Shown here in pieces: positions 31,748-40,191 of a DNA stretch of 57,172 nt. The notes below the pieces were generated by a model. That model did not search any database. It was not told the DNA's origin and saw only the letters and a list, made by a program, of their open reading frames with translations. The position numbers were made by a program, and so were the translations under genes. Origin of the DNA: Clostridium sp. (GTDB lineage: Bacteria > Cyanobacteriota > Vampirovibrionia > Gastranaerophilales > Gastranaerophilaceae). Where the stretch lies: NCBI GenBank assembly GCA_018362895.1, contig JAHALR010000011.1, positions 1 to 57,172 on the forward strand, written 5' to 3'. Within the stretch, counting starts at the first letter, position 1; each line of letters begins with the position of its first letter.

Positions 31748-33046
31748 ATGAATGAATTAAAAGATAAAGACGAACAGTACAACGCATATTTATATAAACA
31801 TAAACATTCTCAGGCAAAAGGCGGATTCGGAAAACTCATAATGAGTCTTCTTTTGACCATAGTTGTGCTCGCTGCTGCGGCGTTTGCATATATCGGGCTT
31901 GCGGGCAAGGAGAATAAATATTCAAAAATGCTTATGAGCTTTGTGAAGGACTTGAGCCCGAGAGAACAAAAGGGCTTCAACCTCCCGATTCTTCAACAGC
32001 GTCAGAATATATTGATTGTAGGGGTTGATTCAAACGGAGATAATGCCGACAAATTCAAGGGTACACGCTCTGACACAATGATTCTTGTGAACCTTGACCC
32101 TGCTGCTCATTCGATTAATGCAATTTCAATCCCGAGAGACAGCAAAGTCTATCTCGCAGGCGATTATGGCGTGCAAAAAATTAATGCTGCACATGCTCTG
32201 GGCGGAATTGACTTAACAATAAAAACAGTAGAAGACACACTCGGAATAAAAGTTAATAAGTATGTACTTGTCAACAATGACGGTGTGAAAAAACTCGTGG
32301 ATGCGCTGGGAGGCGTGCCTGTGTACATTGAAAAAGATATGTACTATAACGACAATGCCGGCAAACTCCACATCAATCTTTCAAAAGGTCTTCATGTTCT
32401 GAACGGTGATCAGGTGGAAGGCTATTTGAGATTCAGAAAAGACGGACTGGGCGACATCGGCAGAACTTCAAGGCAACAGTGGTTTGTCAAAGCAGTGCTT
32501 GAAAAACTTCAGTCACCTTCTGCAATACCCAAAATTCCCGAGGTTTTGAACATTGCTTCAACTTACGTAAAAACAAACCTGTCGCTTTATGAAATGTCTC
32601 ACATTGCAGCAGCTTTAAGAAACATTAATATGAATGATGTTGAGTTTGCTACTTTACCCGGTTCACCTTCAAAAAAAGGCTACATCAGTTATTGGATTCT
32701 TGACCCTGAAAAAACTCAGGAGGTTATAGACAGAATGGTTTACAGAGACAAACCCGCTCCTTCTGACAAAAAACTTGTGGCAGGCATTATGTATGCGTTT
32801 GATAAAGAAGAGGAAGCAATGAGAATCAAAGATGCCCTCACAGCTTCCGGTTACGAAGTTAATTGTATAGGACGGGCACATCTTCCTCATTCGCAAATCA
32901 TAGGTCACAATGCTGCTGTGACAAGCGATTTCATCAGCTGGCTCAAAAAACAGGTGCCGGAAGTAAAAGGCTCGCAGTTTGTCTATGACCCCGTGCGTAT
33001 GTACTGCGTACACAGCGATTTTACGATTATAGTTTCAGGATCATAA
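31748..33046 (+). CDS. LytR-CpsA-Psr (LCP) family wall-polymer ligase with LytR_C
   Basis: 432 aa. One transmembrane helix (29-50), the LCP domain (about 80-245) with 'TRSDTMILVNLDPAAHSINAISIPRDS', 'VNNDGVKKLVDALGGV', 'RFRKDGLGDIGRTSRQQ' (conserved Arg/Asp residues), and a C-terminal LytR_C-type domain (about 340-430). LCP enzymes move polymers from lipid carriers to peptidoglycan; the SLH protein in this window is a plausible user of such a polymer. Two bp before hisG start. Confidence 0.92.
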   Translation: MNELKDKDEQYNAYLYKHKHSQAKGGFGKLIMSLLLTIVVLAAAAFAYIGLAGKENKYSKMLMSFVKDLSPREQKGFNLPILQQRQNILIVGVDSNGDNADKFKGTRSDTMILVNLDPAAHSINAISIPRDSKVYLAGDYGVQKINAAHALGGIDLTIKTVEDTLGIKVNKYVLVNNDGVKKLVDALGGVPVYIEKDMYYNDNAGKLHINLSKGLHVLNGDQVEGYLRFRKDGLGDIGRTSRQQWFVKAVLEKLQSPSAIPKIPEVLNIASTYVKTNLSLYEMSHIAAALRNINMNDVEFATLPGSPSKKGYISYWILDPEKTQEVIDRMVYRDKPAPSDKKLVAGIMYAFDKEEEAMRIKDALTASGYEVNCIGRAHLPHSQIIGHNAAVTSDFISWLKKQVPEVKGSQFVYDPVRMYCVHSDFTIIVSGS

Positions 33047-33048
33047 AT

Positions 33049-33924
33049 ATGAATGAAGAAAATGTTTTAAAAATAGCTATTCCTAACAAGGGAAGAATGT
33101 CAGAAAAAATATACAACCTTCTGACAAGTGCAGGCTTGAACTTTCCGTCAAAAGATGAAAGAACGCTTCAAGTCTCAACAAAAGATAAAAAACACAAAAT
33201 AATCTTTGTAAGAACAGCGGACATCCCCAGATTCCTCGAGGCCGGCGTTGCTGATATAGGCTTTACCGGGTTTGATATTGTTACGGAGCTCAAGGCTGAT
33301 GTGGAAAAGATTATGGACCTTGACTTCGGAGGCTGTGAGATGGTTGTTGCCGTAAAAGAAGAAGATCCGTATGACTGTACGGCTGACCTGCCCGAACAAA
33401 TCAACGTTGCGACTTCTTTCCCGAATATTGCAAAAGAATATCTCGAAAAAGCAGGCAAAAAACCTAAAATAATTGAAGTTACGGGTGCTACGGAAATTAC
33501 TCCGAGACTTGGGCTGTCTGACGTTGTTGTGGATATTACCTCATCGGGGTCAACTTTGAAATCAAACAAACTCAAAATTATCGACAAAATTCTCGATTCC
33601 TGCGCAATTGTTGTTGCAAGAAAGGGCCTTACCCCCGGGTTGAGAAAAAAGACGGATACTCTTTTGACTGCGCTTCGTTCTGTGCTTGAAGCAAGAGAGA
33701 AAAAGTATCTCATGGCTAATGTGCCGAAAGACAAACTCGACGAAATCAGAGAGTTTTTGCCCGGCTTCACTGCTCCGACTGTTATGACAATGATGGGCGA
33801 TGACAAAAACGTAGTTATCCATGTTGTAGTGGATGCAGACAAAGTTTTTGACAGCGTAGAACATCTGAAGGCTCTTGGAGGACAGGGAATTTTGATTATG
33901 ACGGTTGACCAGATGGTGCGCTAG
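33049..33924 (+). CDS. hisG: ATP phosphoribosyltransferase, long form
   Basis: 291 aa: N-terminal catalytic part 'IAIPNKGRMSEKIY', 'GVADIGFTGFDIVTEL', 'VDITSSGSTLKSN', and a C-terminal regulatory domain (about 215-291) that allows histidine feedback without HisZ. First step of histidine synthesis, but no other his gene is in the window. Preceded by the LCP gene by 2 bp and followed by mazG after 1 bp: an unusual operon. Confidence 0.96.
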   Translation: MNEENVLKIAIPNKGRMSEKIYNLLTSAGLNFPSKDERTLQVSTKDKKHKIIFVRTADIPRFLEAGVADIGFTGFDIVTELKADVEKIMDLDFGGCEMVVAVKEEDPYDCTADLPEQINVATSFPNIAKEYLEKAGKKPKIIEVTGATEITPRLGLSDVVVDITSSGSTLKSNKLKIIDKILDSCAIVVARKGLTPGLRKKTDTLLTALRSVLEAREKKYLMANVPKDKLDEIREFLPGFTAPTVMTMMGDDKNVVIHVVVDADKVFDSVEHLKALGGQGILIMTVDQMVR

Positions 33925-33925
33925 A

Positions 33926-34693
33926 ATGAACTATCCTAATCTTGAAAGACTTATTGATATTTTAGAAACACTGCGAAGCGAAAACGGGTGTGCATGGGAC
34001 AGAGAACAAACCCATTATTCTTTGAAAAAAAATATGCTCGAAGAAGCCTATGAAGCTGTTGATGCTATCGAAGACGGTGACTGCGAACACCTGAAAGAGG
34101 AATTGGGCGACGTGCTGCTTCAAGTTGTGCTTCATTCTCAAATAGCAAAAGAAGAAAATGAGTTCACAATAGAAGATGTAGCACAGGGCATCGCTGACAA
34201 ACTTGTACACAGACATCCTCATGTTTTCGGGAATACAAAGGTTTCTTCAACTCAGGATATTCTTGATAACTGGGAAAAACTCAAAGCACAAGAGAAAAAA
34301 CACAGAAAATCCGTGATGGACGGTGTTTCTCGTTCACAGGCAGCTTTGATGAGCGCTCAAAAAATCAGCAAAAAGGCTGTGTCGGTCGGTTTTGAATGGC
34401 CGAGTGAAGAGTCTTTGTGGGAGTGTTTTGAGTCTGAAATCTGCGAATTCAAAGAGGCTTTGAAAAAAGGTGATAAAGAAAACGCAGAAGAAGAACTCGG
34501 AGATATGCTTTTTGCTGTTGTAAACCTTGCACGGTGGAACAAAATAGATGCAGAACAGGCACTTTTGAAGGCGAATCGAAAATTCATGGCAAGGTTTCGA
34601 AAAATGGAAGAACTGGCACTCAAGCCGCTTGAGCAATATTCTTTCGAAGAGTATGACGAATTGTGGAAAAAAGCAAAACAAGCTCTGAAATAA
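33926..34693 (+). CDS. mazG: Nucleoside triphosphate pyrophosphohydrolase MazG
   Basis: 255 aa from ATG 33926, 1 bp after the hisG stop. Two MazG domains in tandem: 'LEEAYEAVDAI...LKEELGDVLLQVVLHSQI' and, after 130 residues, 'EICEFKEALKKGD...AEEELGDMLFAVVNLARW', each with the E-x2-E...E-x2-D metal ligands. Hydrolyses NTPs to NMPs. Terminator at 34696. Confidence 0.95.
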   Translation: MNYPNLERLIDILETLRSENGCAWDREQTHYSLKKNMLEEAYEAVDAIEDGDCEHLKEELGDVLLQVVLHSQIAKEENEFTIEDVAQGIADKLVHRHPHVFGNTKVSSTQDILDNWEKLKAQEKKHRKSVMDGVSRSQAALMSAQKISKKAVSVGFEWPSEESLWECFESEICEFKEALKKGDKENAEEELGDMLFAVVNLARWNKIDAEQALLKANRKFMARFRKMEELALKPLEQYSFEEYDELWKKAKQALK

Positions 34694-34695
34694 AA

Positions 34696-34732
34696 GAAAT
34701 GCCGGTTGATTTCAGCCGGCATTTCTTTTTTA
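34696..34732 (+). terminator. Terminator of the LCP-hisG-mazG operon
   Basis: Perfect 10-bp stem GAAATGCCGG/CCGGCATTTC (34696-34705, 34716-34725) followed by T-run. Confidence 0.9.
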
Positions 34733-34745
34733 TATGGTTTTGGAG

Positions 34746-35219
34746 TTATGACATTTTGTTTAATGTGATAAAGTTGTCGAGTTGAGAAGCAACCTGTGCT
34801 TTATCAGTGTATTTTTGGTCAATTTGACCTGCTTTATATGTATGTTTGTGGTCGATGTAAGCTAAAACAGGAAGAGCAAGAGCTGCTGCGATTACACCGA
34901 TTTTACCTGTTGTTGAGAATTTGGAAAGTGCTTTTGAAATGAATCCTGCAACTTTAGAGGTATATTTGTTTTTGTTCATAAGTGTTTGAACGCCTTTGAG
35001 CCCTTTTGTGATAGCTTGAGCTGTTTTTGGGCTTTTGTAAGCTGCATAAGTTATACCTGCTGCGCTTCCACCGACAAGACCGGCTTGAAGATAAGAAACT
35101 GCATTGTTTTTAATGTGTTCACCTGCACAGTTGAATTTGTTGTTGATAGAGCCTTTGTTAGGGTCGAGAAGAGCTGTTGTAACACTGCCGGGGAAAATTG
35201 TTGTTGCGAAATTTGCCAT
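34746..35219 (-). CDS. Lineage-specific membrane-associated protein
   Basis: 157 aa, unrecognised. Two hydrophobic stretches (about 43-60 and 105-122) flank Lys-rich amphipathic segments; N-terminal 'FATTIFPGSVTTALLDP' is polar. Similar in build to the proteins at 13466, 26077 and 48973. AAGGAAG ribosome site. Ends 14 bp after the mazG terminator. Confidence 0.6.
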   Translation of the reverse strand: MANFATTIFPGSVTTALLDPNKGSINNKFNCAGEHIKNNAVSYLQAGLVGGSAAGITYAAYKSPKTAQAITKGLKGVQTLMNKNKYTSKVAGFISKALSKFSTTGKIGVIAAALALPVLAYIDHKHTYKAGQIDQKYTDKAQVASQLDNFITLNKMS

Positions 35220-35293
35220 TTTTAACCTACTTCCTTTTATTTACTTACACGAAAATTTTTAACTTTACACTACCTATGTTTATATAAACAATT

Positions 35294-35321
35294 GCAATTT
35301 TTGAAAATTGCTCTTTTTTTT
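35294..35321 (+). terminator. Orphan terminator-like hairpin upstream of fba
   Basis: GCAATT (35294-35299) and AATTGC (35306-35311) with loop TTTTGA-like, followed by TCTTTTTTTT. No plus-strand gene ends here, so it may terminate an unseen short transcript or act in the fba leader. Confidence 0.4.
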
Positions 35322-35443
35322 GATGCTTGATTTACAAAACTTAATGTTTTCATGTTTGTGTATATTTAAACTGCTTGAACATGAAGTTTTTTTGAGGTAT
35401 TTTGGTTGTGACTATGCACGAGTAAAAAAGAGGAGAAAAACTC

Positions 35444-36403
35444 ATGGCAGAAAGAAAATTAGTTGGAACAAACGAAATGTTCAAAAAAGCACTCGCAGGC
35501 GGATATGCTATCGGTGCTTACAACGTTAACAACATGGAAATTTTGCAGGCTATTGCAGAAGCAGCTGAAGAAACCCGCTCACCTATCATTTTGCAGGTTT
35601 CAGCAGGTGCAAGAAAATATGCTAACCAAACTTACCTTGTAAAACTGGTTGAAGCAGCTCTTGCTACAACTACTGTACCTATCGCTTTACACCTTGACCA
35701 CGGTGCAGATTTTGAAATTTGTAAAGCTTGTATCGATGGAGGTTTCTCATCAGTTATGATTGATGGAAGCAGATTCTCATTTGAAGAAAACGTTGCAGTT
35801 ACTAAAAAAGTTGTTGAATACGCTCACGAAAGAGGCGTTTCAGTAGAAGCTGAATTGGGTAAACTTGCAGGCGTTGAAGATGATGTAAACGTTGATGCTA
35901 AAGATGCTAAATATACTAACGTTAAAGAAGCTGTTGAATTTGTAAAACAAACAGGCTGTGACTCACTTGCTATCGCTATCGGTACATCTCACGGTGCTTA
36001 CAAATTCTCAGGCGAAGCTAAATTGGACTTCGACAGACTCAAAGAAATCAAAGATGCTTTGAAAGAAGCAGGTTTTGGCGATTATCCGATTGTATTGCAC
36101 GGTTCTTCTTCAGTTCCTCAAGAGCTTGTTGAAAAATGCAACAAATACGGCGGAAACCTTCCTAACGCTCAAGGCGTACCTGAAGATATGCTTAACTACG
36201 CTTCTAAACACGGCGTGGCTAAAATCAATATTGATACAGACTTGAGATTGGCAATGACTTCTACTATCAGAGAGTTCTTCATTGAACATCCTGAAAAATT
36301 CGACCCGAGAGAATACATGGGACCGGGCAGAACAGCTGTAAAAGAAATGGTTATGCACAAAATGAGAGACGTTTTGGGCACAGCCGGTCACGCTGATGAT
36401 TAG
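35444..36403 (+). CDS. fba: Class II fructose-bisphosphate aldolase
   Basis: 319 aa. 'YNVNNMEILQAI', 'LHLDHGADFEICK' (zinc His), 'SVMIDGSRFSFEENV', 'AIGTSHGAYKF', 'IVLHGSSSVPQELV' and 'KINIDTDLRLA' are canonical (zinc and DHAP residues). It splits FBP in glycolysis. GAGGAG ribosome site; A/T-ending but regular codons (GCT, GTT, AAC) as in highly expressed genes. Terminator at 36418. Confidence 0.97.
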   Translation: MAERKLVGTNEMFKKALAGGYAIGAYNVNNMEILQAIAEAAEETRSPIILQVSAGARKYANQTYLVKLVEAALATTTVPIALHLDHGADFEICKACIDGGFSSVMIDGSRFSFEENVAVTKKVVEYAHERGVSVEAELGKLAGVEDDVNVDAKDAKYTNVKEAVEFVKQTGCDSLAIAIGTSHGAYKFSGEAKLDFDRLKEIKDALKEAGFGDYPIVLHGSSSVPQELVEKCNKYGGNLPNAQGVPEDMLNYASKHGVAKINIDTDLRLAMTSTIREFFIEHPEKFDPREYMGPGRTAVKEMVMHKMRDVLGTAGHADD

Positions 36404-36417
36404 CGGATATTAAAATT

Positions 36418-36452
36418 AAAAAAGCCTTCCTTTATTTAAGGGAGGCTTTTTT
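36418..36452 (+). terminator. Terminator of fba
   Basis: AAAAAAGCCTTCC pairs with GGGAGGCTTTTTT (one mismatch), 9-nt A/T loop. It overlaps the end of the convergent gene (36451), whose transcript it may also terminate. Confidence 0.85.
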
Positions 36453-37521
36453 ATTGTGCAAACATTGAAAAGAAATCCTTCATCAGCGCAAAATCACCCG
36501 TGCAGCCTTCTATGCTGCCAATCTCCTTCAGGTTTTTGTTTATTCTGTTCTGTTCATTTCTTTGCATAAGATTTTTGAGAAAACTTCTGTAACGGCAGAG
36601 AATTTTTTTGAGTTCAAGAGGCTCGTCTTTAAAATTGATAAAGATATATCCGTCATTTTGTACGCCATCAAAAAGCCTGTCTTTAGAGTGCTTTACACAG
36701 GTGATAGAGTCAATGAAAGCTTCTGTTTCTTTAAAAAATTTTTCATCAAAGTTTTTGTAAGGGCTTTCTTCGCAATAGAGTGTTTTTTTTAGCTCTCTTT
36801 TCAGTATAGCCGGGGTTTTTCTGTCATAAGGCGAATTCGGGCTCATGTTCTCGAGGTTGAAGATTATGCTGTTTTGTTTCGGATATCCGAGAAGTATTCC
36901 TGTCAAATCGTGAGAGTTTTTCTGGTGCAAGGGGTTGAGGCTTCCTGTTAATGTAAGGTAAATTTCCTCCACGGCTGCATCCGAAGGAAGATTCAACCGT
37001 TTTGCAAAAAACTCTCTGTGTGATGCTATCGTGTTTTTTGTTTCATTTATGTTAAGCAGCAATATATTTTTGTAACTGTTGATTGTTCGGCTGACAGTCT
37101 CAAAGCCTTTTGCGTTAATTTTTTGAAGATATACAGCTGCTTTGCTTCCGTTTAACATTGCGGGTTTGTGACCTGTTGCTACCATAAGAAAGGGGGTGAG
37201 GTCGTTGTCGCTTTTCAGGCTTGAGATGAGACGGCTCAATGTCTGTTTGTCAAGATTCTTTGTAAGTTCCAGCCCTTCAAAGCCTTCGTTTGTGAATTCG
37301 TTTACATTCTTTTTCAAAAGTGCCTGCTCTTTTTCGCTTATGGGGTTCAGGATTGCTTTTTGGATGTTTTGACAGAGCTTTTTAAAAAGCAAAAATTCAG
37401 GTGATTGTTTCAATTCAGGAGCATATCGAATTGACGGCAGCTCAACCGTTATCGGTGAGACAACTTTTTTTATGAGAGCAGCGGGCTGTTTTTGCGCTGT
37501 TATTTTGCTCAGGGTAATCAT
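36451..37521 (-). CDS. Unknown protein, lineage specific
   Basis: 356 aa, no signal peptide or membrane segment. N-terminal 'MITLSKITAQKQP' is polar; the body is mixed alpha/beta with 'KDRLFDGVQNDGYIFINF' and a helical C-terminus. A single region with 'GSIEGCTGDF' has one Cys. Divergent from the ART-like gene at 37652 (130 bp apart), whose product also starts MITL. No family recognised. Confidence 0.6.
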   Translation of the reverse strand: MITLSKITAQKQPAALIKKVVSPITVELPSIRYAPELKQSPEFLLFKKLCQNIQKAILNPISEKEQALLKKNVNEFTNEGFEGLELTKNLDKQTLSRLISSLKSDNDLTPFLMVATGHKPAMLNGSKAAVYLQKINAKGFETVSRTINSYKNILLLNINETKNTIASHREFFAKRLNLPSDAAVEEIYLTLTGSLNPLHQKNSHDLTGILLGYPKQNSIIFNLENMSPNSPYDRKTPAILKRELKKTLYCEESPYKNFDEKFFKETEAFIDSITCVKHSKDRLFDGVQNDGYIFINFKDEPLELKKILCRYRSFLKNLMQRNEQNRINKNLKEIGSIEGCTGDFALMKDFFSMFAQ

Positions 37522-37651
37522 AGATATATGAAAAACAGTAAAAGAAAAAATTTGACAACAAATTTATGTTTTTTAACAATTAAAATAGCAAAATGCTTTT
37601 TGTTTAAACTTAATATAAGTAATTGCAAAAATAAAAGAGAGAAAAAGAAGA

Positions 37652-39277
37652 ATGATAACATTGCCTGTCTCCATAAACAACACAAAAAATTTCATATTTA
37701 ATAATAACAAAAATACCTCTATCCTCTCACCCGGCTCATTGCCTGTAACGGCACATGGTCATCAAACCTCTGTGTCGCCTGCTTATCCTGTAAATTATTA
37801 TCTTCCGTTCAATTTCAAAGCACAGCAAGAAAATGAAGATATAAAAGCATTTGAGAATTTTTTGGAGGGCTTTTATGAACAGAACAAAAATTCTAATGTA
37901 AATAAAATCGAAACGTATTTTTTGATACTGGATATTCCTCTTACAGAATCAAAATTCATAAATAACTCTTTTATAAATATGATAAGAGATGAATTAAAAT
38001 CCTGTCCTCCTGCACCGATAGACGAGAAAGCTCTGACAAAGGCCGTTGCTTCAGGGTTTAATAAAGCATTTTCGTTGCTTTCGGATAATGAAAAAGTCAA
38101 ATTTACACCGGAATCTTTTGTTGAGCATATGAAAGAGCAAAAAATTCTGCCAGAAAAAATTGCACTTAAACAACACTGCAATGAATTGAGACAGCTTCTC
38201 GGAGCTTTTCGCAAAGAGGTTTTGATGAACGGCAGTGATATTGATGAACAAAAACATATGCTTTTGTTTCATAGATTTATGGAAGGGTTTTCTAAGAATT
38301 TAAAAGGAAACAACATTGCTTACTTTGATGAAGCAGCTCTTGAAAGAATGAAAAGCCGGCTGGCAAAAGAGCCTTTTGTCTCTTTTGTCAAAAAATCAGA
38401 GAGAATACAGGCACAACAAAAGCTCAACAATTTCCCTTCTTCAGAAAAATGTGCACAGGATATTTATTCTGATATGAGGGAGAAAAATATTGCACCGTTT
38501 GACAATCCCAGACTGTATGAATTTCTCTCAATGAATGATGAAAAGCTTGATTTCATTCTGGAGAAAATATATGGACATGAAAAAGAGAATCTTGATGAGC
38601 TTTTTGATTCAACCGCAATTGATAAAAAACATAAAGTTCTGCTGGCAGATCCTTGTGTCGGCGCAAGATTAGGCGAACTTGAACGTTTTGTTGACGAGAA
38701 CAAAATTGATACAAAGGAAATGGCTCCTGTTGAACTGAGAAGAAAATTCTCTGACTATCTGGGAACTGAGACTGTTTACAGAGGATTGTATGCAAAAAAT
38801 CCTGACGAGTTGATTCAAAAGCTGAAAGAGGATGGCAATTATGCTTCTGTGTTTAAAGAGAAAGATAAGGCAATTGAAGCAATAAGATATTATCTTGATG
38901 TTGCAAAAACAGATGAAGATACAGTCTTTGGACGAATAATGAAAAAAATATCAAAACCGTCACAGGGAAGTGAGTTTTTGTCTGTTTCTTCGGTGTATGA
39001 CATTGCTGCTTCAGTTCCACGACTGGTATGCAAAAAAGGTTTTCCTGTTGTGGTGATAAAAGCGGAGGTGCCCAAACTTTCACTCATAAAACAGGAGAAT
39101 ATGTTCCGTTCGATGCAGATGAATCAGAGACACAGAGTTCTTGTTGTTGGAGACCGGAAATTTCCTTATGATACAAACATGAACCGTATAGAAACTTTTG
39201 TGCCGTTTTATCTTCCGACTGACAGGGCGGAAATTGTAACGGATACGCAGTCTGTTGCTCCGTTTTGGATTGACTAA
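37652..39277 (+). CDS. Candidate ADP-ribosyltransferase-like protein
   Basis: 541 aa. Residues 1-60 are polar and Asn/Ser/Pro-rich, then mostly helical sequence to about 370. The C-terminus has the R-S-E pattern of arginine-type ADP-ribosyltransferases: VYRGLY (Arg377), FLSVSSVYDIA (Ser444/Ser446 in the STS position), a strand PVVVIKAEVP, and a final DRAEIVTD with Glu527 near the expected distance, followed by 'APFWID'. The position two residues before the Glu is Arg rather than Glu/Gln. No signal peptide; a host- or prey-directed effector or an intracellular modifier would both fit. GAAAAAGAAG-type weak ribosome site. Confidence 0.55.
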   Translation: MITLPVSINNTKNFIFNNNKNTSILSPGSLPVTAHGHQTSVSPAYPVNYYLPFNFKAQQENEDIKAFENFLEGFYEQNKNSNVNKIETYFLILDIPLTESKFINNSFINMIRDELKSCPPAPIDEKALTKAVASGFNKAFSLLSDNEKVKFTPESFVEHMKEQKILPEKIALKQHCNELRQLLGAFRKEVLMNGSDIDEQKHMLLFHRFMEGFSKNLKGNNIAYFDEAALERMKSRLAKEPFVSFVKKSERIQAQQKLNNFPSSEKCAQDIYSDMREKNIAPFDNPRLYEFLSMNDEKLDFILEKIYGHEKENLDELFDSTAIDKKHKVLLADPCVGARLGELERFVDENKIDTKEMAPVELRRKFSDYLGTETVYRGLYAKNPDELIQKLKEDGNYASVFKEKDKAIEAIRYYLDVAKTDEDTVFGRIMKKISKPSQGSEFLSVSSVYDIAASVPRLVCKKGFPVVVIKAEVPKLSLIKQENMFRSMQMNQRHRVLVVGDRKFPYDTNMNRIETFVPFYLPTDRAEIVTDTQSVAPFWID

Positions 39278-40041
39278 TTAGAAAAGCGGTTTTCATATTT
39301 TCTTATGTCTTTTAAAACATCTTCTGCATACGCAGCTTTTCTTTTTGAACCGTTATATTTCATAAGTGCCTGTCTGACGTTGCCTTGAGAGTTTTTAAGG
39401 TGTGAAAGATAAAGCAGAGTGCCGACTCTGAGATTCAAAAGCGGTTTTTTCTGTAAATCTTTGTACAGTTCATTAGGGTTTTTGTATTTTGAAGTTATGT
39501 CGGAGATTTTTTCGTGATAGATGTTTGGTCTTTGAAACATATCTTTTGAGACTATCGGGGTGACCTGCATCATACCTTTTGCCGCTCCTTTGTTAATGTT
39601 TTCTGTAAAGTGAGTTTCTTTTTTCGCAATACAGGCTATGTGTATGGGGTCGGCACCATATTCTTGTGCGACTTTTACAATGTTTTCGGCTATTTTTGCT
39701 GTGTCGGCACCATGAGCCAGATTTTTGTCTTCTTTCATAATCATTGAGATAATTGCTTTTTTACGTCTGAGATAACTTTGTTCAGCTTTTTTGACGAGCA
39801 TAATTCTGTTTGTTTCAGCGAGCTTTTTTTGTGCCTCTTCAAAACTCAATGTTTTTGATGCACCTGCTTTGTTCTTTATAGGTCGGGCTTTGGCTATGTT
39901 TTCGTATGCAATTCTTCCGTCAGAAACAATAAATCCTGCTCCTGCAATTCCGGTAAGTTCAATGCCTACGAAGCATTTTCTTGCGGTTTTTTTGACGGGA
40001 ATTTTTCGGAATATTTGGATTCCGGGGATGTGTTTTATCAT
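39274..40041 (-). CDS. Lytic transglycosylase (SLT/GH23-like)
   Basis: 255 aa. C-terminal SLT domain (about 120-250): catalytic Glu142 in KKETHF (usually ESxF), GAAKGMMQV (152-160) and later 'NLRVGTLLYLSHL' and 'ALMKYNGS'. The N-terminal 30 residues are basic/hydrophobic and may form a signal anchor. It cleaves peptidoglycan glycan strands with 1,6-anhydro products. The stop overlaps that of the convergent ART-like gene by 4 nt. Confidence 0.85.
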   Translation of the reverse strand: MIKHIPGIQIFRKIPVKKTARKCFVGIELTGIAGAGFIVSDGRIAYENIAKARPIKNKAGASKTLSFEEAQKKLAETNRIMLVKKAEQSYLRRKKAIISMIMKEDKNLAHGADTAKIAENIVKVAQEYGADPIHIACIAKKETHFTENINKGAAKGMMQVTPIVSKDMFQRPNIYHEKISDITSKYKNPNELYKDLQKKPLLNLRVGTLLYLSHLKNSQGNVRQALMKYNGSKRKAAYAEDVLKDIRKYENRFSN

Positions 40042-40191
40042 ATTATTAATGCCTTAAATAAAATTAAATAATTTAAAAGTCTAGTGTACGATTAAAATTA
40101 ACACTAAGAAAAATTCTTTTCAAGAGTTATTTCAAGTTGTTGTTTAATAAAAAATTGCCCAAAATCCTAAATCATCATATAATTAATAATT

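Noticed and set aside
33168..33842. 224-codon minus-strand frame opposite hisG
   Set aside because: hisG is unmistakable; the antisense frame is Ser/Thr/Ile-rich with no motif and no ribosome site.
36451..37521. Whether the 356-aa protein shares an effector domain with the 541-aa protein
   Set aside because: Both begin MITL and are divergent, but no R-S-E or other common motif is visible beyond the start.
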